36,027 nucleotides of DNA from Pseudomonas_S sp047607345 (GCA_047607345.1 JASGDF010000201.1:1-36027), one strand, 5' to 3'. Counted from the stretch's first letter, positions 15,231 through 23,245 are shown. The notes: generated by a model from the sequence alone, not told the origin. Made by a program: numbers and translations.

Positions 15231-16964
15231 TCAGCGCGGGCCGGCGCGGGCCTTGAGCAGCTCGCGCAACTCGTACTTGTCGGTTTCGTCCAGACCCTGC
15301 GCGCGCTGCTTGGCCTGGAGTTCATCCAGCCGCTGCAACAGCAACTGGCGTTCGAGTTGCAGCACGCCATCGTGCAGTTCCTGCGCCCACGTCGCCTCGT
15401 CGCCTGGCAGCACCTGCGCGGCGAGCTTTTGCAGCGCGGCCAGTTCCTCGCGCTCGGCGAAGTGCTCCAGCAGCGCGCCGGTACTGATATCCGGGCGCTG
15501 CTCGACCAGTTCCAGCAGCTCGATCAGCAGCTCGACACCGGGCTGGCGCAGGCCGGCGAACGCATGGTGGCCCTCCAGTGTCAGCGCCAGCGCGGGTTTC
15601 TGCAGCAGGATCGCGATCGCCGCGCGCACCAGACTGCGTTTCTGTGCCGGGGGTGTGGCCCGCGTCGGCCTTGGCACCGGTTGCGGCCGATGCGCGGCGG
15701 CCTGTGCGCCGACCCCGGTCAGCCGCGCCAGCTCCTGCTTCATCAGGTCGCCGAACGCGCCGTCCGGGATCTGCGCCAGCATCGGCCGCGCATGCTCGGC
15801 CAGGCGCGCGCGCCCGTCGAGCGTGGCCAGGTTGATCTCGCGCGCGAGCTCGTCGAAGAAGAACCGCGACAACGGCGTGGCCTGCTTCAGGCGCGCGTCG
15901 AACGCCTCCTTGCCCTCCTTGCGCACGATCGTGTCCGGGTCCTCGCCGTCGGGCAGGAACAGGAAGAACGCCTGGCGCCCGTCCTTCATCCGCGGCAGCA
16001 CCGATTCGAGCGCGCGCCAGCCGGCCTTGCGCCCGGCGTTGTCACCGTCGAAACAGAAGTACACGTCCGGCGCGTTGCGGAACAGCAGCTCGGCGTGCTC
16101 GGGCGTGGTCGCGGTGCCCAGCGTCGCCACCGCCTGGGTGACGCCGAACTGGAACAGCGAGACCACGTCCATGTAGCCCTCGACCACGATCAGCCGCTCG
16201 ATCTTCTGGTGCGCCTGGCGCACCTGCCACAGGCCGTACAGCTCGCGGCCCTTGTGGAACAGCGCGGTCTCCGGCGAGTTCAGGTACTTCGGGCCGTCGT
16301 CCTTCTCCAGCACGCGCCCGCCGAAGGCGATCGGCCGCCCGCGCCGGTCGAAGATCGGGAACATCACCCGGTCGCGGAACTTGTCGTAGACATGGCCACG
16401 GTCGTTCTTCGAGAACAGCCCGGCGCGATCGAGCAGCTTCATCCGGCGCTCGTCGGTGCCGAGCGCGTCCTTCAGCGCGCTGTAGCCGTCCGGCGCGTAG
16501 CCGATCTGGAAGCGCGCGCGGGTGCCGGTATCGACGCCGCGCCCGTCCAGATAGGCGCGCGCCTTGTCGCTGCCGTCCAGGTGCTTCTGGAAGAAGCGCG
16601 TGGCCGCCTCCAGCGCCGCGTACAGCTCGCGGCCTTCGTCCTGCTGGGCGGCGCTGCGCGGCTGGGTATCGCGCGGCACCTCCATGCCGGCGCGCTTGGC
16701 CAGCTCGTCGACCGCGTCGAGGAACTCGAGGCGGTCGTAGTTCATCAGGAAGCTGACCGCGGTGCCGTGCGCGCCGCAGCCGAAGCAGTGGTAGAACTGC
16801 TTGGTCGGGGACACCGTGAACGAGGCCGAGCGCTCGTCGTGGAACGGGCAACGCGCCGAGTACTCCTTGCCCTGGCGCTTGAGCGGCACGCGCGCGGAAA
16901 CGACCTCGACGATGTCCGTCCGGGCCAGTAGGTCGTCGATGAAAGCGTCGGGAATGCGTGCCAT
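15231..16964 (-). CDS. dnaG: DNA primase
   Basis: The 577-residue replicative primase synthesises RNA primers at the fork together with DnaB helicase. The N-terminal zinc ribbon is complete: Cys39, His42, Cys60 and Cys63 in CPFHDERSASF and YHCFGCGAHG. The TOPRIM catalytic core shows VVEGYMDV and FDGDNAGRKA, whose acidic residues bind metal. The C-terminal 130 residues form the helical DnaB-interacting domain, after an arginine- and proline-rich linker. The ATG at 16964 gives the family start MARIPDAFIDDLL; a weaker in-frame start lies at 16985. It lies downstream of rpsU, yqeY and the YihY-like gene on the same strand. rpoD, which often follows dnaG, does not follow it within the window. Confidence 0.97.
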   Translation of the reverse strand: MARIPDAFIDDLLARTDIVEVVSARVPLKRQGKEYSARCPFHDERSASFTVSPTKQFYHCFGCGAHGTAVSFLMNYDRLEFLDAVDELAKRAGMEVPRDTQPRSAAQQDEGRELYAALEAATRFFQKHLDGSDKARAYLDGRGVDTGTRARFQIGYAPDGYSALKDALGTDERRMKLLDRAGLFSKNDRGHVYDKFRDRVMFPIFDRRGRPIAFGGRVLEKDDGPKYLNSPETALFHKGRELYGLWQVRQAHQKIERLIVVEGYMDVVSLFQFGVTQAVATLGTATTPEHAELLFRNAPDVYFCFDGDNAGRKAGWRALESVLPRMKDGRQAFFLFLPDGEDPDTIVRKEGKEAFDARLKQATPLSRFFFDELAREINLATLDGRARLAEHARPMLAQIPDGAFGDLMKQELARLTGVGAQAAAHRPQPVPRPTRATPPAQKRSLVRAAIAILLQKPALALTLEGHHAFAGLRQPGVELLIELLELVEQRPDISTGALLEHFAEREELAALQKLAAQVLPGDEATWAQELHDGVLQLERQLLLQRLDELQAKQRAQGLDETDKYELRELLKARAGPR

Positions 16965-17001
16965 GGCAGGCGCATAGGATGCCATGCCGCAGGAACCGCT
17001 C

Positions 17002-17871
17002 CTACGGTGTGGCTGTCTGCCGGCGGGCTTCGGCGCGCTCGGCGATGAGCGCGGTGATCAGCGCGCCGGCGAAGAACACCAGGATCGCGTAGTACAGCCA
17101 TACCAGCAGCAGTACCAGCGCGCCCATCGAGCCATAGGCGCTGCCCGGTGCGGCCCGCGCCAGGTACAGGCCGATCAGGTAGCGGCCGAACGCGAACAGC
17201 AGCGCGGTGATGACGCCGCCGAGGATCGCCTGGCGCCATTCCACGCGCCGGTCGGGCAGGTAGTGGTACAGGAACGCGAACGCGGCCGCGTACAGCAGCA
17301 GCGTGGTGGTGTAGCCGAGGGCAGGCAGCGCCGAGGGCAGGCGCGCGAAGGCCACCTGCAGCGCGGTGGTGGCGATCATCGAGATGATCAGCAGGAAGCC
17401 GAGCGCCAGCACCACGCCCAGCGAGAACACGCGTTTCTTCAGCCAGGCGCGCACGCCGCTGAGGAGTTGGCGGTCGCCGCGGAAGATCAGGTTCAGCGCG
17501 CCCTGCAACTGGGCGAACACCACGGTGGCGCCGACGAACAGCAGCAGGGTGCTCCACAGCCCGGCCAGCGAACCGACGCCGGGCTGGGCGGTGGCATTGC
17601 GGATGACGGTCTCGGCGACCGCGGCGGCGTTGGCGCCGGCCATCTGCGCGATCTGCGCGATCAGCGACTGCTGCGCCGGCGGGTACAGCGAGGCGGTCAA
17701 CCACAGCAGCAGCACCAGCAGCGGAGCCATCGACAGCAGCGCGTAGAACGCCAGCGAGGCGGCCTGGGTCATCAGGTCGGTCTCGGCGAAGCGCCGGGCC
17801 AGGGCGACCGGCAGGCTGCGCTGGGCGCGCTCGGTGAGATGTTGCAGGCGTGGAGAAAGGTGCAGGGCCAT
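17002..17871 (-). CDS. YihY/virulence factor BrkB family membrane protein
   Basis: The 289-residue protein has six hydrophobic helices and the YihY layout. The segment AASLAFYALLSMAPLLVLLLWL (about 40-61) is the family hallmark, followed by LIFRGDRQLLSGVRAWLKKRVFSLG and YHYLPDRRVEWRQAILGGVITALLF. The family was once called ribonuclease BN, but members are now regarded as membrane proteins of unclear function. The ATG at 17871 was chosen as it begins directly before the first basic helix; the frame is open to 18021 but that part overlaps a REP palindrome. It lies between yqeY and dnaG on one strand with 37 bp to dnaG, so co-transcription with dnaG is likely. Confidence 0.9.
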   Translation of the reverse strand: MALHLSPRLQHLTERAQRSLPVALARRFAETDLMTQAASLAFYALLSMAPLLVLLLWLTASLYPPAQQSLIAQIAQMAGANAAAVAETVIRNATAQPGVGSLAGLWSTLLLFVGATVVFAQLQGALNLIFRGDRQLLSGVRAWLKKRVFSLGVVLALGFLLIISMIATTALQVAFARLPSALPALGYTTTLLLYAAAFAFLYHYLPDRRVEWRQAILGGVITALLFAFGRYLIGLYLARAAPGSAYGSMGALVLLLVWLYYAILVFFAGALITALIAERAEARRQTATP

Positions 17872-17953
17872 CCAGTGGACGCGAGGGGAAGGACAGGCGC
17901 GTTCTAGCAGATGTGCGCCCAAGACCGGATGAAATCCGGGCGATGCGCTGGTG

Positions 17954-18019
17954 GTGGGAGGGCCTTCAGTCCCGACATGGCCTTGCCACGTAAAGCGTCG
18001 GGACTGAAGTCCCTCCCAC
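17954..18019. repeat. REP-type palindrome, second GTGG-headed copy
   Basis: The 23-bp arms 17954-17976 and 17997-18019 are complementary except for one base, with a 20-nt loop. The sequence shares the GTGGGAGGG and CTTCAG core with the copy at 675-740. It lies between yqeY (stop at 18043) and the YihY-like start (17871), where a hairpin could reduce read-through toward dnaG. Confidence 0.9.
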
Positions 18020-18042
18020 ACGCCCGCAAGGGGCGGCGCGGC

Positions 18043-18489
18043 TCAGCCGGTCAACTGCTTCTTCACCAGCGCCGACACCAGGCCCATGTCGGCCTGGCCG
18101 GCCAGCTTCGGCTTGAGTACGCCCATCAGCTTGCCGATGTCGGCCGGGCCGGCGGCGCCGGTCTGCGCGATCGCGGCCTGGATCGCGGTGACGATCTCGG
18201 CCTCGCCCAGCTTGGCCGGCAGGTAGCGCTCGATCACCACGATCTCCTCGCGCTCGATCTTGGCCAGGTCCTCGCGGCCTGCACCCTCGTACTGGGTCAC
18301 CGAGTCCTTGCGCTGCTTGACCATCTTGTCGAGCACGGCCAGCACGGCGGCGTCGTCCAGCTCGATGCGCTCGTCCACCTCGCGCTGCTTGATCGCCGCG
18401 TTGATCAGGCGGATCACGCCGAGGCTGTGCTTGTCGCCGCCCTTCATGGCGGCCTTCATGTCGTCGGTGAGCTGCTGCTTGAGGGACAT
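18043..18489 (-). CDS. GatB/YqeY domain protein
   Basis: The 148-residue protein is the stand-alone YqeY form of the helical domain found at the C-terminus of GatB and of some GlnRS enzymes. The start MSLKQQLTDDMKAAMKGGDK, the segment LGVIRLINAAIKQREVDER and the C-terminal MGVLKPKLAGQADMGLVSALVK are typical. The domain is thought to bind tRNA, but the cellular role of the free form is not settled. A GGAG ribosome-binding site lies 7 bases before the ATG at 18489. It lies between rpsU and dnaG as in many gammaproteobacteria, but a terminator-like hairpin separates it from rpsU. Confidence 0.95.
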   Translation of the reverse strand: MSLKQQLTDDMKAAMKGGDKHSLGVIRLINAAIKQREVDERIELDDAAVLAVLDKMVKQRKDSVTQYEGAGREDLAKIEREEIVVIERYLPAKLGEAEIVTAIQAAIAQTGAAGPADIGKLMGVLKPKLAGQADMGLVSALVKKQLTG

Positions 18490-18555
18490 GGTGGTACTCC
18501 AGGTGAAGATGACGGGAGCGCGCCGGCGCCCGGCCGGCACGCGCAATGCCCATGC

Positions 18556-18586
18556 AAAAAGCCGGCGACGCTCGCGCGTGCCGGCT
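18556..18586 (-). terminator. Rho-independent terminator after rpsU
   Basis: On the minus strand the 7-bp stem AGCCGGC/GCCGGCT continues, after a single bulged C, into a 4-bp ACGC/GCGT stem closed by a GCGA (GNRA) loop, and is followed by five T residues. It begins about 65 bp after the rpsU stop. It should end most rpsU transcripts, so that yqeY is expressed at a lower level by read-through or from its own promoter (inference). Confidence 0.85.
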
Positions 18587-18650
18587 CTCGTCCTGCAAGT
18601 CCACAGGCCGCGCCCGAGGCGCAGGACCGGCGGATCAGGCTGCGCCAGAC

Positions 18651-18866
18651 TCAGTACAGGCGCTGACGCTTGGTGACGTCGCGCGAGGAACGGCGCAGCT
18701 GGCGCTTCACCGCGGCGGCGGCCTTGCGCTTGCGCTCCTGGGTCGGCTTTTCGTAGAACTCGCGCTTGCGGGTCTCGGCCAGGACGCCGGCCTTCTCGCA
18801 AGTGCGCTTGAAACGGCGGAGCGCAAATTCGAAGGGCTCGTTCTCGCGGACTTTGACGCTGGGCAT
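18651..18866 (-). CDS. rpsU: 30S ribosomal protein S21
   Basis: The 71-residue basic protein is ribosomal protein S21, a small-subunit protein that helps initiation complexes base-pair with mRNA. The sequence starts [20 protein letters not shown], continues with [22 protein letters not shown], and ends RQRLY, which is diagnostic. A GGAG ribosome-binding site precedes the ATG at 18866. It has a strong predicted promoter (18961-18988), an approximately 88-nt leader with a perfect palindrome, and its own terminator (18556-18586). It is transcribed away from tsaD. Confidence 0.98.
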
Positions 18867-18911
18867 GGGTTCTCCAGGGATTTGGGATGTCACCCGGCGA
18901 ACCGGATGGGC

Positions 18912-18925
18912 GCGAGCTAGCTCGC
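18912..18925. promoter_or_regulatory. Perfect 14-bp palindrome in the rpsU leader
   Basis: GCGAGCTAGCTCGC is exactly self-complementary and lies inside the predicted rpsU leader, 45 bases before the start codon. In RNA it can form a 5-bp hairpin with a CUAG loop, and in DNA it could bind a dimeric protein. A regulatory role is inferred from position and symmetry only. Confidence 0.4.
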
Positions 18926-18960
18926 ATGACGTTTTACCGGGATCCCCCGGCGAGCCGCGC

Positions 18961-18988
18961 ATTATAACGACTCCTGGGCATACTGCAA
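18961..18988 (-). promoter_or_regulatory. Sigma-70-type promoter for rpsU
   Basis: On the minus strand a TTGCAG -35 hexamer (18988-18983) is followed after 16 bp by a perfect TATAAT -10 (18966-18961). The -10 is a rare AT-rich island in GC-rich DNA. The expected start is near 18954, giving an approximately 88-nt leader for rpsU. Confidence 0.75.
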
Positions 18989-19033
18989 GCGGCCGGCTTG
19001 GTCCCGCCGCCGAACGGGTCCAGAATGGTACCC

Positions 19034-20065
19034 ATGAAAGTCCTCGGAATCGAATCCTCCTGCGACGAGACCGGTGTCGCGGTCTACGACACGGCCCTGC
19101 CGCCCGGCCAGGCGCTGCTCGCCCACCACGTCTACAGCCAGATCGCCCTGCACGCCGAATACGGCGGAGTGGTGCCGGAACTGGCCAGCCGCGACCACGT
19201 GCGCAAGCTGCTGCCGCTGCTGCGCCAGACCTTGGACGAGGCCGGGCTGCGTAGCGACGAGCTGGACGGGGTCGCCTACACCGCCGGACCCGGACTGGTC
19301 GGGGCGCTGCTGGCCGGCGCGGCGGTCGCGCGCGCGCTGGCCTGGGCGCTGGAGCTGCCGGCGCTCGGCGTACACCACATGGAGGGCCACCTGCTGGCGC
19401 CGCTGATGGAGGATGACCCGCCCGAGCCACCGTTCGTGGCGCTGCTGGTGTCCGGCGGGCATACCCAACTGGTCGCGGTCGAGGCGATCGGCCGCTACCG
19501 GCTGCTCGGCGAGACCCTGGACGATGCGGCCGGCGAAGCCTTCGACAAGACCGCCAAGCTGATGGGCCTGCCGTACCCAGGCGGCCCGCAGCTGGCGGCG
19601 CTGGCCGAGCAGGGCACGCCCGGCAAGTACCGCTTCGCGCGGCCGATGACCGACCGGCCGGGCCTGGACTTCAGTTTCTCCGGGCTCAAGACCCAGGTGC
19701 TGCTGGCCTGGCAGGCCAGCGACCAGGGAGAGCAGACCCGCGCCGACATCGCGCGCGGCTTCGAGGATGCGGTGGTCGACACGCTGGCGATCAAGTGCGA
19801 GCGCGCGCTGGATGCGGCCGACTGCGACACGCTGGTGGTGGCCGGCGGTGTCGGCGCCAACACGCGCCTGCGCGCAAGGCTGCAGGCGATGTGCGCCCGG
19901 CGCGGCGGCCGCGCCTGCTTCCCGCGGCCGTCGTTGTGTACCGACAACGGCGCGATGATCGCCTTCGCCGGCGCGCTGCGCCTGCAGGCCGGCCAGCGCG
20001 GCGACGCGGCGGTGCGCGTCACGCCGCGCTGGGACATGGCGTCCTTGGAGGCGGTGATCCCGTGA
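19034..20065 (+). CDS. tsaD: tRNA N6-threonylcarbamoyladenosine transferase TsaD
   Basis: The 343-residue protein transfers the threonylcarbamoyl group to A37 of tRNAs reading ANN codons, together with TsaB and TsaE. It begins [16 protein letters not shown], the classic ASKHA-fold start. The metal site is visible as His115 and His119 in [10 protein letters not shown]. The nucleotide-binding parts [33 protein letters not shown] and [10 protein letters not shown] are all present. The ATG at 19034 is the conserved family start, although a second in-frame ATG lies 9 bp upstream. The gene is divergent from rpsU, the usual arrangement in gammaproteobacteria, with 167 bp between the two start codons. 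A REP palindrome follows it before folB. Confidence 0.97.
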
Positions 20066-20075
20066 CGGGTGATTC

Positions 20076-20139
20076 GTAGGAGCTTCAGCCGCGAGAGGCT
20101 TTCCCGGGGAAGCTCCATCGCGGCTGAAGCCGCTCCTGC
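20076..20139. repeat. REP-type palindrome, GTAG-headed copy
   Basis: The left arm GTAGGAGC..TTCAGCCGCGA (20076-20094) and right arm TCGCGGCTGAAGC..GCTCCTGC (20118-20139) are complementary, apart from three extra bases (CGG on the element's own strand) in the right arm and a G-T pair, with a 23-nt loop. An outer inverted GTGATTCG/CGAATCAC pair lies at 20069-20076 and 20161-20168, the latter repeated in tandem. The GTAG head differs from the GTGG copies at 675 and 17954, so two subfamilies occur. It lies between tsaD and folB. Confidence 0.85.
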
Positions 20140-20183
20140 GAAAAGCGGTTAGGCTTGCTGCGAATCACGAATCACAGCTCCGC

Positions 20184-20537
20184 ATGGACAAAGTTTTCAT
20201 AGAAGGTCTGGAAATCGACGCCCTGATCGGCATCTACGACTGGGAGCGGCGCATCCGCCAGACCCTGCGCTTCGATCTGGAGATGGGCTTCGACAACCGC
20301 CGCCCGGCGGCCAGCGACGACATCGCCGACACGCTCAACTACAAGGCGGTCAGCAAGCGGCTGGCCGAGTTCGTCGAACAGTCGGATTTCGGTCTGGTGG
20401 AGACCCTGGCCGAGCGCTGCGCGGAGATCGTGCTGCGCGAGTTCGAGGTGCGCTGGCTGCGCCTGAAGCTGAGCAAGCCCGGCGCGGTACGCGGCGCGCG
20501 GGCAGTGGGCGTAATCATCGAGCGCAGCCGCGATTGA
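20184..20537 (+). CDS. folB: Dihydroneopterin aldolase
   Basis: The 117-residue enzyme cleaves dihydroneopterin to 6-hydroxymethyldihydropterin and glycolaldehyde in folate synthesis. Catalytic and pterin-binding residues in E. coli numbering are recognisable: Glu21 in IYDWERR, Tyr53 in LNYKAV and Lys98 in LKLSKPGAVRGA. The sequence starts MDKVFIEGLEIDALIGIYDWE, the standard FolB opening. It follows tsaD after a REP palindrome, with 118 bp between the genes. Length is normal. It is separated by 113 bp from the ATP-grasp gene and is probably not part of that unit. Confidence 0.96.
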   Translation: MDKVFIEGLEIDALIGIYDWERRIRQTLRFDLEMGFDNRRPAASDDIADTLNYKAVSKRLAEFVEQSDFGLVETLAERCAEIVLREFEVRWLRLKLSKPGAVRGARAVGVIIERSRD

Positions 20538-20579
20538 CGTCGGCCGGGACATCGTCACGCAAGGCTTGACGCCTCTCAC

Positions 20580-20597
20580 GGCAACGTGCATGTTGCC
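20580..20597. promoter_or_regulatory. Palindrome upstream of the second ATP-grasp locus
   Basis: GGCAACGTGCATGTTGCC is an 18-bp palindrome with one mismatched pair around a TGCA centre. It lies 53 bp before the ATG at 20651, and just downstream of a TTGACG (20566-20571) that could serve as -35 box; the palindrome covers the place of the -10. It is a good candidate operator for the two-gene unit. The promoter itself is weak by sequence. Confidence 0.45.
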
Positions 20598-20650
20598 CTA
20601 CAACATGCCGCGCGGCATCGCGCCGCCGGATGCCAGGTGCAAGGGGCGCG

Positions 20651-22099
20651 ATGGACTGGAGCAGGTACCGCACGGCCACCTATGACGAGCTGATTCAGGC
20701 CGATGGCATCTCACGCCCGGCCGCTCGGCCAGTCGTCGAATACCTCTCCAGCCTGTCCGGGCGCGAAATCTCCGAGCGACAGCTCGCCGCCGACGTCGCC
20801 GCCCGGGTCATGGGCATCACCTTCACGGTCTACTCGGACGGTCGCAATGTCGACCGCACGCTGCCGTTCGACCTGATCCCGCGCACCATCCCGCTCAGCG
20901 AATGGCGGCGTACCGAGGCCGGGCTGAAGCAGCGCATGCAGGCGTTGAACCTGTTCATCGGCGACCTGTACGGCGCGCAGCGGATCGTCAAGGACAAGGT
21001 GTTCCCGGCGATGCTGCTGGAGGAGTCGGTCAACTTCCGCCCGCAGTGCGTGGGCATCACGCCGCCGCTGGGGGTGTGGGCGCACATCTGCGGCTCGGAC
21101 CTGGTAAGAGACGCCGACGGCACGCTGTACGCGCTGGAGGACAACCTGCGCATCCCGTCCGGGGTGAGCTACATGCTGGAGAACCGGCAGGTGGCCAAGC
21201 GGGTGTTCCCCGAGCTGTTCGAGACCACCGCGATCCTGCCGGTCGACGAGTACCCGGCGCAGCTGTACGACACGCTGGCCGCGCTCAGTCCGCGCCCCGG
21301 CGAGGTGCCGGTGATCGCGCTGCTGACCCCGGGCGTGTTCAACAGCGCCTATTTCGAGCATGCCTATCTGGCGCAGGCGATGGGCATCGAGCTGGTCGAG
21401 GGCAGTGACCTGTTCGTCGCCGACGACGACTGCACCTACATGCGCACGGTGCATGGCCCGCGCCGGGTCGATGTGATCTACCGCCGGATCGATGATGCCT
21501 TCATCGATCCGGAGGCGTTCCGGCCCGACTCGGTGCTGGGCGTGCCGGGCCTGATCCGCAGCTGGCGCGCGGGCAAGGTCGCGCTGGCCAACGCGCCGGG
21601 CGCGGGCGTGGCCGACGACAAGGTGGTGTTCGCCTACGTGCCGAAGATGATCCGCTACTACCTCGACCAGGAGCCGATCCTGCCGAACGTGCCCAGCTAC
21701 CTGTGCCACGACGACAAGGACCGGCAGTACGTGCTGGAGCACCTCGAGGAGCTGGTGGTGAAGCCGGCCAACGAGTCCGGCGGCTACGGCATGCTGATCG
21801 GGCCGCGCTCCACCACGCGCCAGCGCGAGCAGTTCCGCAAACTGATCCAGGCCGACCCGCGCAACTACATGGCGCAGCCGACCCTGAACCTGTCCACCGC
21901 GCCGATCGTCACCGAGGACGGGCCGGCGCCGCGGCACCTGGACCTGCGCCCGTTCATCCTCTCGCGCGAGGACACCTACGTGACCACCGGCGGGCTGACC
22001 CGGGTGGCGATGACCGAGGGCTCGCTGGTGGTGAATTCCTCGCAGGGCGGTGGCGCCAAGGACACCTGGGTGGTCGATCTCGACGAGGACCTGGCCTGA
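20651..22099 (+). CDS. Circularly permuted ATP-grasp type 2 protein
   Basis: The 482-residue protein is a stand-alone circularly permuted ATP-grasp enzyme. Recognisable segments are VYSDGRNVDRTLPFDLIPR, an acidic EDNLRIPSGVSYMLENR, the DDDCTYMRTVHGPRRVDVIYRR strand and the C-terminal VVKPANESGGYGMLIGP, where the lysine and glycine-rich loop should touch ATP. Family members are predicted to form amide or peptide bonds; no substrate is known. The ATG at 20651 has AAGGGG 4 bases upstream and begins MDWSRYRTATYDELIQADG, so it is preferred over the in-frame ATG at 20630. Its stop overlaps the alpha-E start by one base. It is a paralogue of the ATP-grasp half of the 8849-11248 product. Confidence 0.92.
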   Translation: MDWSRYRTATYDELIQADGISRPAARPVVEYLSSLSGREISERQLAADVAARVMGITFTVYSDGRNVDRTLPFDLIPRTIPLSEWRRTEAGLKQRMQALNLFIGDLYGAQRIVKDKVFPAMLLEESVNFRPQCVGITPPLGVWAHICGSDLVRDADGTLYALEDNLRIPSGVSYMLENRQVAKRVFPELFETTAILPVDEYPAQLYDTLAALSPRPGEVPVIALLTPGVFNSAYFEHAYLAQAMGIELVEGSDLFVADDDCTYMRTVHGPRRVDVIYRRIDDAFIDPEAFRPDSVLGVPGLIRSWRAGKVALANAPGAGVADDKVVFAYVPKMIRYYLDQEPILPNVPSYLCHDDKDRQYVLEHLEELVVKPANESGGYGMLIGPRSTTRQREQFRKLIQADPRNYMAQPTLNLSTAPIVTEDGPAPRHLDLRPFILSREDTYVTTGGLTRVAMTEGSLVVNSSQGGGAKDTWVVDLDEDLA

Positions 22100-23040
22100 T
22101 GCTCTCGCGTGTCGCCGACAACCTCTACTGGTTCAGCCGCTACCTGCGTCGTGCCGAGAACACCGCGCGGTTGGTCGGCGTGGGCAGCCTGCTGCAGCTG
22201 GACCTGCCGCGCTCGGTGCGCTTCGCCTGGCGGCCGATGATCGATACCGTCGGCGCAAGCGGCATCTTCAACCAATTGTTCCCCAATGCCGGCGACGACG
22301 TCGCCGACACCGACGTGGTGCGGTTCCTGCTGCTCGACGAGCGCAACCCGTCCTCGCTGTACAGCACGCTCGAACAGGCGCGCGAGATCCTGCGCTGCAT
22401 CCGCGACACCCTGCCGCAGGAAGCGTGGGAGGCGATCAACGACCTGCACCTGCATATCGCCGCGGAGGGCGAGCGCGGCATCGGCCGGCGCTACCGGATG
22501 GAGTTCCTCGGGCGCATCACCGATGCCTGTCTGAAGGTGTCGGGGTTGCTGACCGCCAACGTCAGCCGCGACATCGGCTTCCAGTTCATGCGCCTGGGCA
22601 CGTCGATCGAGCAGGCCGACATGACCACGCGCATCATCGACGCGGCGGCTTCGGGCCTGGTCAGGCCGCGCCAGCCCGACGACCGCGAGGCCTACCAGAG
22701 CATGCAGTGGATGAACGCGCTGCGCGCGCTGGCCGCCTACCAGATGTATCGCCGACATACGCGCCAGCGGGTCAGCGGCGAGCAGTCGCTGCGATTTCTG
22801 CTGCAGAACAACGAGTTCCCGCGCAGCGTCCAGTTCTGCCTGACCCGGGCCGCGTACATCCTGCCGCAGTTGCCGCCGCGGCCGCAGGTGGAACGTGGGC
22901 TGATGCGGGTGGCCGGGATGATCCGCAATGCCGATCCGGTCTGGCTGGCGGCCAACGAGCCGGCGGTGTTCATGGACGAGATCCAGCGGCGGCTGGGCGA
23001 GTTGCACGGGACGATCGCCGAGGCGTACTTCAGTTCGTAG
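22099..23040 (+). CDS. Alpha-E domain protein
   Basis: The 313-residue helical protein belongs to the alpha-E (DUF403) family that accompanies circularly permuted ATP-grasp enzymes. It begins MLSRVADNLYWFSRYLRRAENTARL, the family opening. The ER motifs that give the family its name are altered: residues 17-18 are RR rather than ER, and the second copy reads Glu171-Gln172 (SIEQADMTTRII). The fused domain at 8849-11248 keeps both. The function is unknown; it is presumed to help the ATP-grasp enzyme. Start and preceding stop overlap as TGATG, so the two products should be made in equal amounts. No convincing terminator was seen in the following 230 bp. Confidence 0.9.
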   Translation: MLSRVADNLYWFSRYLRRAENTARLVGVGSLLQLDLPRSVRFAWRPMIDTVGASGIFNQLFPNAGDDVADTDVVRFLLLDERNPSSLYSTLEQAREILRCIRDTLPQEAWEAINDLHLHIAAEGERGIGRRYRMEFLGRITDACLKVSGLLTANVSRDIGFQFMRLGTSIEQADMTTRIIDAAASGLVRPRQPDDREAYQSMQWMNALRALAAYQMYRRHTRQRVSGEQSLRFLLQNNEFPRSVQFCLTRAAYILPQLPPRPQVERGLMRVAGMIRNADPVWLAANEPAVFMDEIQRRLGELHGTIAEAYFSS

Positions 23041-23245
23041 CGCCGCGCCTCGGAGGAGAGTGGCGTGGCGATGATGGCTGGGCTGCCGCGCCGCCGCGCG
23101 AGGTGATGCCGCCGCAGTCGCGGGCTGTTCTCGTGGTCCGCCCCTCCATTTGCTGACGTATGCTGGGCGGCTTCGTGCCGCCGCGGCGCCTTCCGAGCGC
23201 GCGTAATTAACTTCTCGGGTCGCCGGGAAGCTAGAATCGGCGGTC

